A DNA stretch of 64,000 nt from Clostridiaceae bacterium (GTDB lineage Bacteria > Bacillota > Clostridia > Lachnospirales > Lachnospiraceae): the NCBI GenBank assembly GCA_910575585.1, contig CAJTGF010000009.1:56493-120492 (forward strand), in the 5' to 3' direction. This document shows positions 35,807-44,451 of this stretch, piece by piece. A program made the position numbers and the translations under genes. The stretch's first letter is position 1. Each line of letters begins with the position of its first letter. The notes beneath the pieces are model-generated. The model ran no database searches, was not told the DNA's origin, and saw nothing but the letters and a program-made list of their open reading frames with translations.

Positions 35807-36751
35807 CTATTTTAAAAAGCCGTTGACGATCTGGGCCTCCGCTTCCTCCTCCGTAAGCCCCAAAGTCATCAGCTTGACGATCTGTTCCCCTGCGATCTTT
35901 CCGATGGCCGCCTCATGGATCAGGGCAGCGTCCGTGTTGTTGGCCGTGATCTTGGGTATGGCGCTTATCTTGGCATTGTCCATGATAATGGCGTCACATT
36001 CCGAATGGCCCGCGCATTTGGCGTTGCCGTTGATCTCCGCGTTAAAGATCTGGGTGGAATCCTCCTTTGCCACGGACCTGGAGATCACATTGGCGCTGGA
36101 ATCCTCCCCGTTTAAGTTCACCACAAAGCTGCTCTCGGCAAACTGGGTCCCGTGAGTCAAAAGCCGCTCCCGGATGATCAGCTTGGCCCCGGCGGCCAGA
36201 TCCGCCTTGGTGGAGCGTCTGGTGGAATCTACGCCCTTGATCTGCACCATCTCCATCTCCATGTAGCTGTTCTCCTCCATGGTCACCTGGGTCTGGGGAT
36301 CCATGATCCGCTTTCCCCTGCCGTCGCCGGAGCCGTAGTGCTTTTCCACGTATTTTACCTTAGAATTTTTCCCCACAAAAAACCGGTGCAGGCCGTCGTG
36401 CCTGGAATCCCCGTCTCCGCCGTTGTGGATGCCGCAGCCTGCCACAATGACCACGTCGGCATCATCTCCGATATAAAAGTCATTGTAAACCATCTCCGTC
36501 AGACCGCTCTGGCTTAAGACCACAGGGATGTGTACGCTCTCGTTCTTTGTCCCCGGCTTGATGCGGATATCGATGCCTGTCTTGTCTTCCTTGGAAATGA
36601 TCTCAATATTGGCGGAAGCCGCCCTGGCAGCCATCTGCCCGTTGGCCCGGATGTTGTAAGCCCCCGCAGGCACCTGGTGAAGCCCTGCCACCTCCTCCAA
36701 AAGCTGCATCTGGATGGAATCTACATTGGCAAATGTTACAGAACCAGCCAT
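35807..36751 (-). CDS. sufB: SufB/SufD-like Fe-S cluster scaffold of a minimal SUF system
   Basis: The 314-residue protein has the SufBD beta-helix core, with GDDADVVIVAGCGIHNGG, RIMDPQTQVTMEENSYMEME and the C-terminal KISAIPKITANNTDAALIHE and AIGKIAGEQIVKLMTLGLTE. It is far shorter than classical SufB (~465 residues), the size of the single scaffold in two-gene systems sometimes called SmsCB. It starts directly after sufC. No sufD, sufS or sufU follows. Confidence 0.85.
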   Translation of the reverse strand: MAGSVTFANVDSIQMQLLEEVAGLHQVPAGAYNIRANGQMAARAASANIEIISKEDKTGIDIRIKPGTKNESVHIPVVLSQSGLTEMVYNDFYIGDDADVVIVAGCGIHNGGDGDSRHDGLHRFFVGKNSKVKYVEKHYGSGDGRGKRIMDPQTQVTMEENSYMEMEMVQIKGVDSTRRSTKADLAAGAKLIIRERLLTHGTQFAESSFVVNLNGEDSSANVISRSVAKEDSTQIFNAEINGNAKCAGHSECDAIIMDNAKISAIPKITANNTDAALIHEAAIGKIAGEQIVKLMTLGLTEEEAEAQIVNGFLK

Positions 36752-36752
36752 A

Positions 36753-37490
36753 TCACTGCCCTCCCTTATAAAATTTGCTGCACGCGTCCACTGCGGACGC
36801 CGTCCCCAAAAGTCCCGGAAGGATATCTTCCTTAGGACCCTGAGCCGTGATCCTGCCGTCGGCGATGACCACGATCTCGTCGGCGATGTTCAAAATCCGC
36901 TCCTGGTGGGAGATAATGAGGATGGACCCGTCGGTCCTGTCCCTCATCCGCTCGAACACGGCGATCAAGTTCTGGAAACTCCACAGATCAATCCCCGCCT
37001 CCGGCTCGTCAAACACCGACAGCTTCGTCCCTCTGGCCAGCACCGTGGCGATCTCGATCCTCTTTAACTCGCCGCCGGACAGGCTGGCATTGATCTCCCG
37101 GTTAATATAGTCCTTGGCGCACAGCCCCACCTCGGAAAGGTAGACGCAGGCGTCCGCCGCAGCCAGCTTTTTCTTGGCTGCCAGACGGATCAAGTCCAAT
37201 ACCTGAACCCCCTTAAAGCGGACCGGCTGCTGAAACGCGTAGCTGATCCCCAGGTTTGCCCTTTCCGTAATGCTCTTATCCGTAATATCCGTGCCGTCAA
37301 AGGCGATGCGCCCCTGGGTGGGACGCTCGATCCCTGCGATCAGCCTGGCCAGCGTAGACTTCCCGCCGCCGTTTGGCCCGGTTATCACTACGAATTTATG
37401 GTCGTCAATGGTCAGGGTCAGGTCGTGGATAATCTCCTTTTCCTTCCTGTCCTCCTGCACGCCGAATGACACGTTCTCTAATGTAAGCAT
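36753..37490 (-). CDS. sufC: SufC-like Fe-S assembly ATPase
   Basis: The 245-residue ABC ATPase has Walker A GPNGGGKST, signature LSGGELKRIEIA, Walker B LSVFDEPEAGIDLWSF and switch SILIISHQER. SufC-specific features are the EPEAGID and ELKR wording and the absence of any permease. It powers the SufB-like scaffold encoded next. AAGGAG precedes the ATG. Confidence 0.9.
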   Translation of the reverse strand: MLTLENVSFGVQEDRKEKEIIHDLTLTIDDHKFVVITGPNGGGKSTLARLIAGIERPTQGRIAFDGTDITDKSITERANLGISYAFQQPVRFKGVQVLDLIRLAAKKKLAAADACVYLSEVGLCAKDYINREINASLSGGELKRIEIATVLARGTKLSVFDEPEAGIDLWSFQNLIAVFERMRDRTDGSILIISHQERILNIADEIVVIADGRITAQGPKEDILPGLLGTASAVDACSKFYKGGQ

Positions 37491-37597
37491 GAGAAAGATC
37501 TCCTTAAATTTTTTTGTATTTTATGAAGCTTTTTTTACTTTTCTTGCTTCTCGTCCTCTTTTATGATACCCTGAATTTATAAATTTAGAACCGCGGC

Positions 37598-37652
37598 CCC
37601 TAGTACATCGTTGCACTAATCTTGAAGTAAATAGTGCAACGATGTACTAGGG
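37598..37652. promoter_or_regulatory. Long perfect inverted repeat between sufC and the DUF4349 gene
   Basis: CCCTAGTACATCGTTGCACTA (37598-37618) is repeated inverted at 37632-37652, 21 bases perfect with a 13-base centre. Each arm is itself an imperfect dyad, TAGTnCAnCGnTGnACTA. No T-run follows, so a double operator or protein-binding hairpin is likelier than a terminator. It ends 24 bases before the lipoprotein start. Confidence 0.65.
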
Positions 37653-37675
37653 CCGGATAAAACAGGGGGAAAATT

Positions 37676-38680
37676 ATGAAAAAACAGGCTTTGATCCTAT
37701 TGTTGGCAGGCGCTCTCTTCATGACCGGATGCGGAGGCAAAGGAAACTCCCAAACTGCCGCCTACAGTCCTATCAAGGAAGCGATCGCGGAGGAAACCAT
37801 GGCCGTGGCAGCCTTTCCAGCAGAGGGGGCGCAGAATGAAGGAGAAGGAGGCCAGGCGCCGTCAGGACTCTCCTCCACCTTAGAACTCCAGCCCCCTGCT
37901 GCCTCCGCCAGGAAACTGATCCGTAACGTGTTCATGAACGTGGAAACCGATGCATTCGACACCCTCATCAGGCAGATCCAGGCCAAAGTAACGGAACTGG
38001 GAGGCTACATGGAGCAGTCGGACATCTCCGGCTCCAGCATCACCCACAACAACATCCGCCCGGACCGCTACGGCTCCATAACCGCCCGCATCCCTGCGGA
38101 CAAACTGGATTCCTTCATCGCGTTGGTAGAAGACAGCGGCAATGTGACCAACCGCTCCGAGTCCACCCAGGACGTCACCCTCCAGTACAGTGACCTGGAA
38201 AGCCGAAAGAAGACCCTTGCCATGGAGCAGGAGCGCATCTGGGCCCTGCTGGAAAAGGCGGACACGCTGGAAGCTGTCATCGCCCTGGAGGAACACCTTT
38301 CCCAGATACGCTATGAGCTGGAATCCATGGAATCCCGGCTGAAGCTTTACGACAACCAGGTGGCCTACAGCACCATCCAGATCTCTGTTCACGAGGTCCT
38401 TCCCGTAGACTTTACCCCTGTAGTCCCGGAGACCGTACCCCAGAGGATCCAGAAGGGATTTGTAAAAAACGCGAAAAATGTTGCCGAATTTCTGACAGAC
38501 CTGTTTGTAGGACTTATCACCGGCATCCCTGTTTGGCTCCCTCTGCTGGCCGGCCTGGCTCTTTTCCGGATCATAGCCAAGCGTGCCTTCCGGAAAAACA
38601 GATCCTTTCTGTCGCTAAGGATCTTCCGAAAGAAAACCGCAAAAGAAAGCTCTCCCCAGGACAGCGCAAATGACCAATAA
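37676..38680 (+). CDS. DUF4349 lipoprotein
   Basis: The 334-residue protein has a lipoprotein signal with lipobox FMTGC at about 19-23. The DUF4349 core has RKLIRNVFMNVETDAFDTLI, MEQSDISGSS, ARIPADKLDSFIALVEDSG and VTLQYSDLESRKKTL. A coiled-coil stretch (about 185-225), a transmembrane helix near 285 (TGIPVWLPLLAGLALF) and a basic tail follow. Function is not established for the family. Confidence 0.85.
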   Translation: MKKQALILLLAGALFMTGCGGKGNSQTAAYSPIKEAIAEETMAVAAFPAEGAQNEGEGGQAPSGLSSTLELQPPAASARKLIRNVFMNVETDAFDTLIRQIQAKVTELGGYMEQSDISGSSITHNNIRPDRYGSITARIPADKLDSFIALVEDSGNVTNRSESTQDVTLQYSDLESRKKTLAMEQERIWALLEKADTLEAVIALEEHLSQIRYELESMESRLKLYDNQVAYSTIQISVHEVLPVDFTPVVPETVPQRIQKGFVKNAKNVAEFLTDLFVGLITGIPVWLPLLAGLALFRIIAKRAFRKNRSFLSLRIFRKKTAKESSPQDSANDQ

Positions 38681-38689
38681 CGCAAAAGC

Positions 38690-38715
38690 GGCGGCATCCG
38701 GTATACGATGCCGCC
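38690..38715 (+). terminator. Hairpin after the DUF4349 gene
   Basis: GGCGGCATC and GATGCCGCC pair across CGGTATAC; the following sequence is only moderately T-rich. Confidence 0.55.
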
Positions 38716-38833
38716 GTCGTTGTCTTGGTCCGGCAAATATGAAAACTATGATTCCTCTGTCCAAAAGGTGCAATTATAGCAAAAAACCGAATCCTTTTCC
38801 CATAGGAATCAGATTCAGTCTGTAATGATCCAA

Positions 38834-38917
38834 TGCAGAAGAAGGGAGTCGAACCCTCAAGGTGTTGCCACCACACGGACCTGAACCGTGCGCGTCTGCC
38901 AATTCCGCCACTTCTGC
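38834..38917 (-). tRNA. tRNA-Leu (anticodon CAG)
   Basis: The minus strand folds as an 84-nt class II tRNA. The acceptor stem is GCAGAAG/CTTCTGC, the anticodon loop TTCAGGT (anticodon CAG), the long variable arm TGGTGGCAACACC, and the T arm GAGGGTTCGACTCCC. The CCA end is not encoded. It reads the CUG codon. Confidence 0.95.
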
Positions 38918-39064
38918 ACGAACAAAACATATTATAACGCAGCTTCCATAGATTGTCAATCCCTTTCTTTTCGGTTTTTGACAAATGGATATTCAGCAAG
39001 GTAACAGTTCAAGGGTTACTGTTCGCAGGCCCTGTGAACGTAGCCGCATATGGCATACGCCGTC

Positions 39065-39796
39065 TCACCGAAACGCTTTCAGATATTCCTCCACGGATCT
39101 GCTCATCTCCCTGGAAAAATCGCTGTTGTACTTTCTCTCGCAAAACGCCTGTATCCAGCTGTCAAAATCCCTGCTCTCACACTCCTTGGCAAGCATCTGG
39201 CGAAGCTCCTTCCGATCCATGCGGCGGTAGCCGTTCTCGTGGACAATATGCTTCTGCTGGCATCTGTCCGGTTTCTTTCTCTCCATCTGCTGCCGGGTAG
39301 GATACCCGAACACCACCATCACTGCCGGAAACACATAGTCAGGCAGGCGCAAAAGTTCCCGGTGGGTCTCGCACCGCTCCATAATATCCCCGATATAGCA
39401 GGAGCCGATGCCCAGGCTCCAGGCCGCCGTCACCGCGTTCTGGGCAGCAATGGCCGCATCGGTCACTGCCAGCATCAGATCCCCTGTCCTGGGACGGCGG
39501 GGACTGCAGCCGCCGGCCTCAAAGGCGTCATACCATTTCTGGCAGTCCGCGCAGAAGATCAGCGCCATCTGGGCCTTAGCGATAAAAGGCTGGTGGTCAC
39601 AGGTTTCGGCCAGCATATCCTTAAGCTTACCGTCCGTAATATCCAGAATGGTGTACAGCTGCTGATTGCCTGCCGTGGGGGCCTCCATAGCAGCCTGGAT
39701 GATCGCTTCTTTCTGCTCTGTTGTAATGGCACGATCCTCATACACACGGACCGATCGTCTCTCTGTCAATTCCTTTATGGTATTGCTCGTCTCCAT
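39065..39796 (-). CDS. Nitroreductase-family flavoprotein
   Basis: The 243-residue product starts METSNTIKELTERRSVRVYE, the family's FMN-binding arginine segment, then EAPTAGNQQLYTILDI, DAAIAAQNAVTAAWSLGIGS and DYVFPAVMVVFGYPT. It probably reduces nitro compounds or quinones with FMN; the substrate is unknown. The C-terminal extension (about 185-243) has a cysteine (ECESRDFDSW) but no clear second domain. The ATG at 39796 is nine bases after AGGAG, better than an upstream GTG-type start. Confidence 0.85.
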   Translation of the reverse strand: METSNTIKELTERRSVRVYEDRAITTEQKEAIIQAAMEAPTAGNQQLYTILDITDGKLKDMLAETCDHQPFIAKAQMALIFCADCQKWYDAFEAGGCSPRRPRTGDLMLAVTDAAIAAQNAVTAAWSLGIGSCYIGDIMERCETHRELLRLPDYVFPAVMVVFGYPTRQQMERKKPDRCQQKHIVHENGYRRMDRKELRQMLAKECESRDFDSWIQAFCERKYNSDFSREMSRSVEEYLKAFR

Positions 39797-39837
39797 CTGA
39801 TCACGCTCCTGTCCTTTTATCCAAAAAAGCCGCCTCT

Positions 39838-41139
39838 TTACTTCCCGGTCCACGCCCCGTCGGCTCCCAGCTCATAACCGTCCGGCGTCCGGATATTGGT
39901 GAGCATGGCTCCATCGCTGCCCAGATAAAACCACTTCCCCTTGTCCTCCACCCAATAATTCACCGCCATAGCGCCGCTGGAGTGGAAATAATACCAGGCT
40001 CCGTTGGTAAAATGCCGCCAGCCTGTGGCCATATACCCGTCGCTGTCGATCCAGTACTCCGCCTGGCCCAGGTTCAGCCACTCCCCTGCCGCCCGGCTTT
40101 TGTTCTCCTTTATGTAATACCATCCCTTGTCGTCCCGGCCCCATCCCACAGGCGCGGTCCCCGGCCCCTGGGCCTGATTCACGCCTGGACTGCCAGAACT
40201 TCCGGGACCTGTGACACCGGGCGTCCCTGAACCGTTCACCGCCCCGGCCCCTGTGTTCCCCATCACCGCAAAGCCGTAATCCAGCAGCGCCTTGGTGTCC
40301 TCATAGTGGGTGGACTTGCTCTTCATCACCACGGCAATCAGCCGCGTTCCCTCTCTCTGGACGCCTGTGACCAGGGTGTTGCCTGCCAGGGATGTGTATC
40401 CGGTCTTGCCTCCGATGATGCCGGGATAATACCGGGAATCATTGGGGTACACCATCTTGTGGCCCATGGTTATGGTTCTGGCCCCTGCCTTCTTGGTAGC
40501 AGGCAGCTGATAGCTGACCGTAGTGGCCACCTTGCACAGCGTCTCATTTTGAAAAGCCGCTCTGCCGATAAGGGCCATATCATAGGGCGTGGTGTAGTGG
40601 CTATTGTCGTTAAGGCCGTGGGGGTTGACGAAGTTAGTCCCCGTACACCCCAGCTCCGCCGCCTTTTTGTTCATCATCTGGGCGAAATTGCTTACGCTCC
40701 CTCCAACATGCTCCGCCAGCCCGTTGCCCACCTCGTTGGCTGACTTTAAAAGGAGGGCGTAAAGGCACTGCTCCACGGTCAGCTTATCCCCTTCCGTCAG
40801 GTTTAAAGAAACAGCCCCTGACTCTAAGTTGGTGGTAGCTGTCTTGGAAAAGGTCACCGTATCTCCCAGGCCGGCCTGCTCCAAAACAAGCATGGCCGTC
40901 ATCAGCTTGGTGGTGCTGGCCGGATAAAAACGGGTCTTCTCATTTTTCCCGTACAGCACATTGCCTGTGGAAGCGTCTATGACCACCGCTCCCTCCGACT
41001 TGATCTCCGGCTTTGCCACCGAGGCTGTGTCCACGGTCCTGTTGTCTGCTCCCGGCCCCACAGGGGCCGCCTGGGCCGGGCCCCCTGCCAACAGGCATAA
41101 TGCCAGGGCAAGGGCCGCGCTCTTTCTCCATCGTCTCAT
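39838..41139 (-). CDS. D-alanyl-D-alanine carboxypeptidase with C-terminal cell-wall-binding repeats
   Basis: The 433-residue protein has a signal peptide (SAALALALCLLAGGPAQAA). An S11 peptidase domain follows with the serine-lysine motif PASTTKLMTA, SANEVG and GGKTGYTSLAG. The C-terminal ~90 residues carry choline-binding-type repeats (GWGRDDKGWYYIKEN, TGWRHFTNGAWYYFHSSGAM, GKWFYLGSDGAML). A proline-glycine-rich linker joins them in place of the usual C-terminal amphipathic anchor of DacA-type enzymes. It should trim the terminal D-Ala of wall stem peptides. Confidence 0.92.
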   Translation of the reverse strand: MRRWRKSAALALALCLLAGGPAQAAPVGPGADNRTVDTASVAKPEIKSEGAVVIDASTGNVLYGKNEKTRFYPASTTKLMTAMLVLEQAGLGDTVTFSKTATTNLESGAVSLNLTEGDKLTVEQCLYALLLKSANEVGNGLAEHVGGSVSNFAQMMNKKAAELGCTGTNFVNPHGLNDNSHYTTPYDMALIGRAAFQNETLCKVATTVSYQLPATKKAGARTITMGHKMVYPNDSRYYPGIIGGKTGYTSLAGNTLVTGVQREGTRLIAVVMKSKSTHYEDTKALLDYGFAVMGNTGAGAVNGSGTPGVTGPGSSGSPGVNQAQGPGTAPVGWGRDDKGWYYIKENKSRAAGEWLNLGQAEYWIDSDGYMATGWRHFTNGAWYYFHSSGAMAVNYWVEDKGKWFYLGSDGAMLTNIRTPDGYELGADGAWTGK

Positions 41140-41181
41140 ATGTCACGTTCTCCTGCCAAATTCCGTTCTTCTCTAAAGATC

Positions 41182-42282
41182 TTACGCCTGAAACCGCTGC
41201 GCCTGGCTTTGGATCAGCTCCTCATCCTCAAAGTAATCGATCTTCATGGCGGCTTTCACATCCGCAAGGGTCCTGGCTGCCACCTTCCGGGCCTTTTGGC
41301 TGCCCTCCTGCAGGATGCGGTAAACCTCCGGGATATTCTTCTCATACTCCTTGCGTCTGGCCCGGATGGGAGCCAGCTCGTCCTGCAGCACCTGGTTTAA
41401 GAACTTCTTCACCTTCACATCCCCAAGGCCGCCTCTGGTATAGTGGGCTTTCAGCTGGTCCAGGTTTTCATATTCCGGCCAGAACCGCTGAAAATGGTCA
41501 TCCCTGCAAAATGCTTCCAGATAGATGAACACCGGATTCCCCTCCACTTCTCCCGGGTCTTCCACCTTAAGATGATTGGGGTCGGTGAACATGCTCATGA
41601 CCTTCTTCCTCACATCCTCCTCCGTGTCGGACAGATAAATGCAGTTGTTTAAGGACTTGCTCATCTTGGCCTTACCGTCAATGCCCGGAAGCCGCATGCA
41701 TGCCTTGTTGTCCGGAAGCAGCACATCCGGCTCCACTAACGCCTCCCCGTAGATGTGGTTAAAGCTCCTGACGATCTCCCTGGTCTGCTCGATCATAGGC
41801 AGCTGGTCCTCCCCCACAGGCACTGTGGTGGCCTTAAAGGCCGTAATATCCGCCGCCTGGCTGATGGGATATACGAAAAAGCCCACCGGGATGCTGGTCT
41901 CAAAATTCCGCATCTTGATCTCGTTCTTCACCGTAGGATTCCTCTGAAGCCTGGACACGGTCACCAGGTTCATATAGTAAAACGTCAGCTCCGTCAGTTC
42001 CGGGATCTGGGACTGGATAAACAGCGTGGACTTACTAGGGTCCAGCCCGCAGGAAAGATAATCAAGGGCCACCTCAATGATGTTCTGCCGCACCTTCTCC
42101 GGATTGTCCGCGTTGTCCGTCAGCGCCTGGGCGTCGGCAATCATAATGAAGATGTCCTCAAATTCTCCCGATTCCTGCAGCTCCACCCGCCTTTTCACGG
42201 AACCTGCGTAATGTCCCACATGGAGCCTGCCTGTGGGCCTGTCCCCGGTTAAAATAATCTTCTTTCTCCCGTTCTCTTCCAT
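41182..42282 (-). CDS. trpS: Tryptophanyl-tRNA synthetase
   Basis: The 366-residue class I synthetase has the HIGH-type motif in [14 protein letters not shown] and the KMSKS loop in [17 protein letters not shown]. The tryptophan pocket and dimer regions AQALTDN and [18 protein letters not shown] are conserved. No T-box leader fits in the 77 bases before it. Confidence 0.95.
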   Translation of the reverse strand: MEENGRKKIILTGDRPTGRLHVGHYAGSVKRRVELQESGEFEDIFIMIADAQALTDNADNPEKVRQNIIEVALDYLSCGLDPSKSTLFIQSQIPELTELTFYYMNLVTVSRLQRNPTVKNEIKMRNFETSIPVGFFVYPISQAADITAFKATTVPVGEDQLPMIEQTREIVRSFNHIYGEALVEPDVLLPDNKACMRLPGIDGKAKMSKSLNNCIYLSDTEEDVRKKVMSMFTDPNHLKVEDPGEVEGNPVFIYLEAFCRDDHFQRFWPEYENLDQLKAHYTRGGLGDVKVKKFLNQVLQDELAPIRARRKEYEKNIPEVYRILQEGSQKARKVAARTLADVKAAMKIDYFEDEELIQSQAQRFQA

Positions 42283-42359
42283 ATTTTCCTCCTGAAAGTC
42301 AAATAAATGTCATTTCCAATTCTACCATATCATCGCAAAGTTTTCCACTTTCAATTCCC

Positions 42360-43724
42360 TTACGATTTCTGGTTCCTCTCAAAAATCCTTTTGAGCATCA
42401 CAACTGCCGCGATGGTCAGAACAAACTCCGCCGCCGGCTGGGCGTAAGCCAGACCATAGAGAGGATACAGCCGGTTTAAGATAAACAATGCCGGGATCTC
42501 CAGGATGATCTTTCTCATAATGGCAAAGATCAGCGCGTTTTTGCCCATGCCCAGAGCCTGGAACACGCCCACTGCCAGAAAATCCATATAGATCAGAGGC
42601 TGCGCCAGACACATTGCTCTTAAAAACTTCGTCCCGTAGCCGATAATGACCTCATTATCCATAAACAGGGCGATAAGTCCGTCTGCCCAGATATAATATC
42701 CTGCGGTCACGGCCACCATAGCCGGCAGCATCAGCTTTACGGCAAAAAGGATGGTGTCCTTCATCCTTTTGTGGTTCCCGCTGGCATAGGTGTAGCTGAC
42801 CAGAGGCATAATCCCCTGGGAGAACCCTAAAGCGATCTGAAACGGTACGGTGTTCACCTTCTGGGCAATGCCCATGGAAGCCACCGCGTCGGCGCCGTAC
42901 CCGGAAGTAAAGTTGTTTAAGATGGTCATTCCCGTTACATTCAGAAGGTTCTGAATTGACGCCGGAATGCCCACGGCGCACACGCCCAGGACGATAAACC
43001 GCTGAAATTTTAACTTCTTTGGGCTGATGCTGACAAAGGTGTGTTTCCGCTTCCAATACAGCAATACAAAGAAGTACCCGCAGGCAAAACAGTTGGACAA
43101 AAACGTGGCCAAACCTGCTCCTGCCGCCCCCATGTCAAGGCCCCAGGGAAGGATAAAGACAGGGTCCAGGATCATATTCAGAAAACAGCCGCTCATGGTC
43201 CCGATGCTGGCGTGGAGAGACGCCCCTTCGGAGCGGACCATGTAAGCCATGACCACATTAAGGATCGAAGGCGCCGCGCCGCAGGTGACCGTCCACAACA
43301 GGTAGCTGTCCGTAGCCGCCCGAGTCACCTCATCGGCCCCCAAAGCCGTAAGGAGAGGGGTCTTAAATACGGTACACAGAAAAGAAAACACAATGCCAGA
43401 AAACAACGAGCAGTAAAAACCAAAAGCAGAGCTTTGCCTGACGGTCTCATAATCCTTTCTGCCAAGAGACCGGCTCATCATGCTGGAGGTCCCCACCCCA
43501 AACAGGTTGTTGACCGCGTTAAAGGCCAAAAGCACCGGGTAAGCCAAAGTCACCGCCGCGTTCTGCACCGGGTCCCCCAGCATCCCCACAAAATACGTAT
43601 CCGCCAGGTTGTAGATGACCATGACCAAAGAGCTTAAAATTGTAGGGATCGCCAGTTTGGCTATGGCTCTTGGTATGGGCATCTTTTCAAACAGCAATAT
43701 CTTCTCATTTTCTTCCACAGTCAC
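42360..43724 (-). CDS. MATE-family efflux transporter
   Basis: The 454-residue protein has about 12 membrane helices in two halves. MATE cues are IPTILSSLVMVIYNLADTYF, PVLLAFNAVNNLFGVGTSSM and, in the second half, ALGFSQGIMPLVSYTYASGN. It is likely a cation-coupled drug or metabolite exporter. Start assigned at GTG 43724, with GGGGGAG upstream; a second GTG two codons in is possible. Confidence 0.9.
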   Translation of the reverse strand: MTVEENEKILLFEKMPIPRAIAKLAIPTILSSLVMVIYNLADTYFVGMLGDPVQNAAVTLAYPVLLAFNAVNNLFGVGTSSMMSRSLGRKDYETVRQSSAFGFYCSLFSGIVFSFLCTVFKTPLLTALGADEVTRAATDSYLLWTVTCGAAPSILNVVMAYMVRSEGASLHASIGTMSGCFLNMILDPVFILPWGLDMGAAGAGLATFLSNCFACGYFFVLLYWKRKHTFVSISPKKLKFQRFIVLGVCAVGIPASIQNLLNVTGMTILNNFTSGYGADAVASMGIAQKVNTVPFQIALGFSQGIMPLVSYTYASGNHKRMKDTILFAVKLMLPAMVAVTAGYYIWADGLIALFMDNEVIIGYGTKFLRAMCLAQPLIYMDFLAVGVFQALGMGKNALIFAIMRKIILEIPALFILNRLYPLYGLAYAQPAAEFVLTIAAVVMLKRIFERNQKS

Positions 43725-43774
43725 ACTCCCCCTTTCTCACCTGAAAAATCCCGCCGGGACCCATGGGTGGCCGC

Positions 43775-44371
43775 TTATGCATCCGCTGCCTCCATCATAT
43801 CCTCCATCAGCTGCCAGATCTCCTCCCGTCCCTGCTTGGTCTGGGCGGAAAAGGGGATCAGGATATCTCCTTTTTCCATCCCCAGCCCGTTCCTTACCAT
43901 CTTCACATGCTTTGACACCTGGCTGCGGTTTATTTTGTCCAGCTTGGTGGCGATGACCGTGGGGCGGTATCCGTTGTACACCACCCAGTCATACATGGTC
44001 TTATCATTGGCCGAGGGCTCATGGCGGATATCCACCAAAAGGAACACGCCCTTCAGCATCTTAGATCGCTTCAGATACCGTTCGATCATCTTCCCCCACT
44101 TTTCCTTGGCCTCCAGAGACACCTTTGCGTACCCGTACCCCGGAAGGTCCACAAAATACACGGCATCATTGATATGGTAAAAATTGATGGTCTGGGTCTT
44201 TCCCGGCTGGGCCGACGTCCTGGCCAGGGATTTGCGGTTCATAAGCCCGTTGATCAGGGAAGATTTCCCCACGTTTGACTTTCCGGCAAACGCGAATTCC
44301 GGATGGATATTGTCCGGCAGGGTACTGGTTACCCCGCAGACCGTCTCAAGCTCTGCACTTTTAATGATCAT
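43775..44371 (-). CDS. engB: Ribosome biogenesis GTPase EngB (YsxC)
   Basis: The 198-residue GTPase has G1 AGKSNVGKSSL, G2 TSAQPGKTQT, G3 VDLPGYGYA, G4 TKLDK and G5 IPFSAQ. It acts in 50S subunit assembly. It follows lon by 80 bases, the usual Firmicutes order. Confidence 0.95.
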   Translation of the reverse strand: MIIKSAELETVCGVTSTLPDNIHPEFAFAGKSNVGKSSLINGLMNRKSLARTSAQPGKTQTINFYHINDAVYFVDLPGYGYAKVSLEAKEKWGKMIERYLKRSKMLKGVFLLVDIRHEPSANDKTMYDWVVYNGYRPTVIATKLDKINRSQVSKHVKMVRNGLGMEKGDILIPFSAQTKQGREEIWQLMEDMMEAADA

Positions 44372-44451
44372 GTTTACTCCTTCTATCTCTAAGGGGCGTC
44401 CTCTGCAAATATTCCAATGCCTCCGGCCTTTTTGCCCCTTTCAAAAACGCC

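Noticed and set aside
37598..37652. Rho-independent terminator
   Set aside because: No T-run follows on either strand and the site lies upstream of both flanking genes.
42283..42359. T-box leader for trpS
   Set aside because: Only 77 bases separate it from the MATE gene, too short, and no T-box sequence is present.
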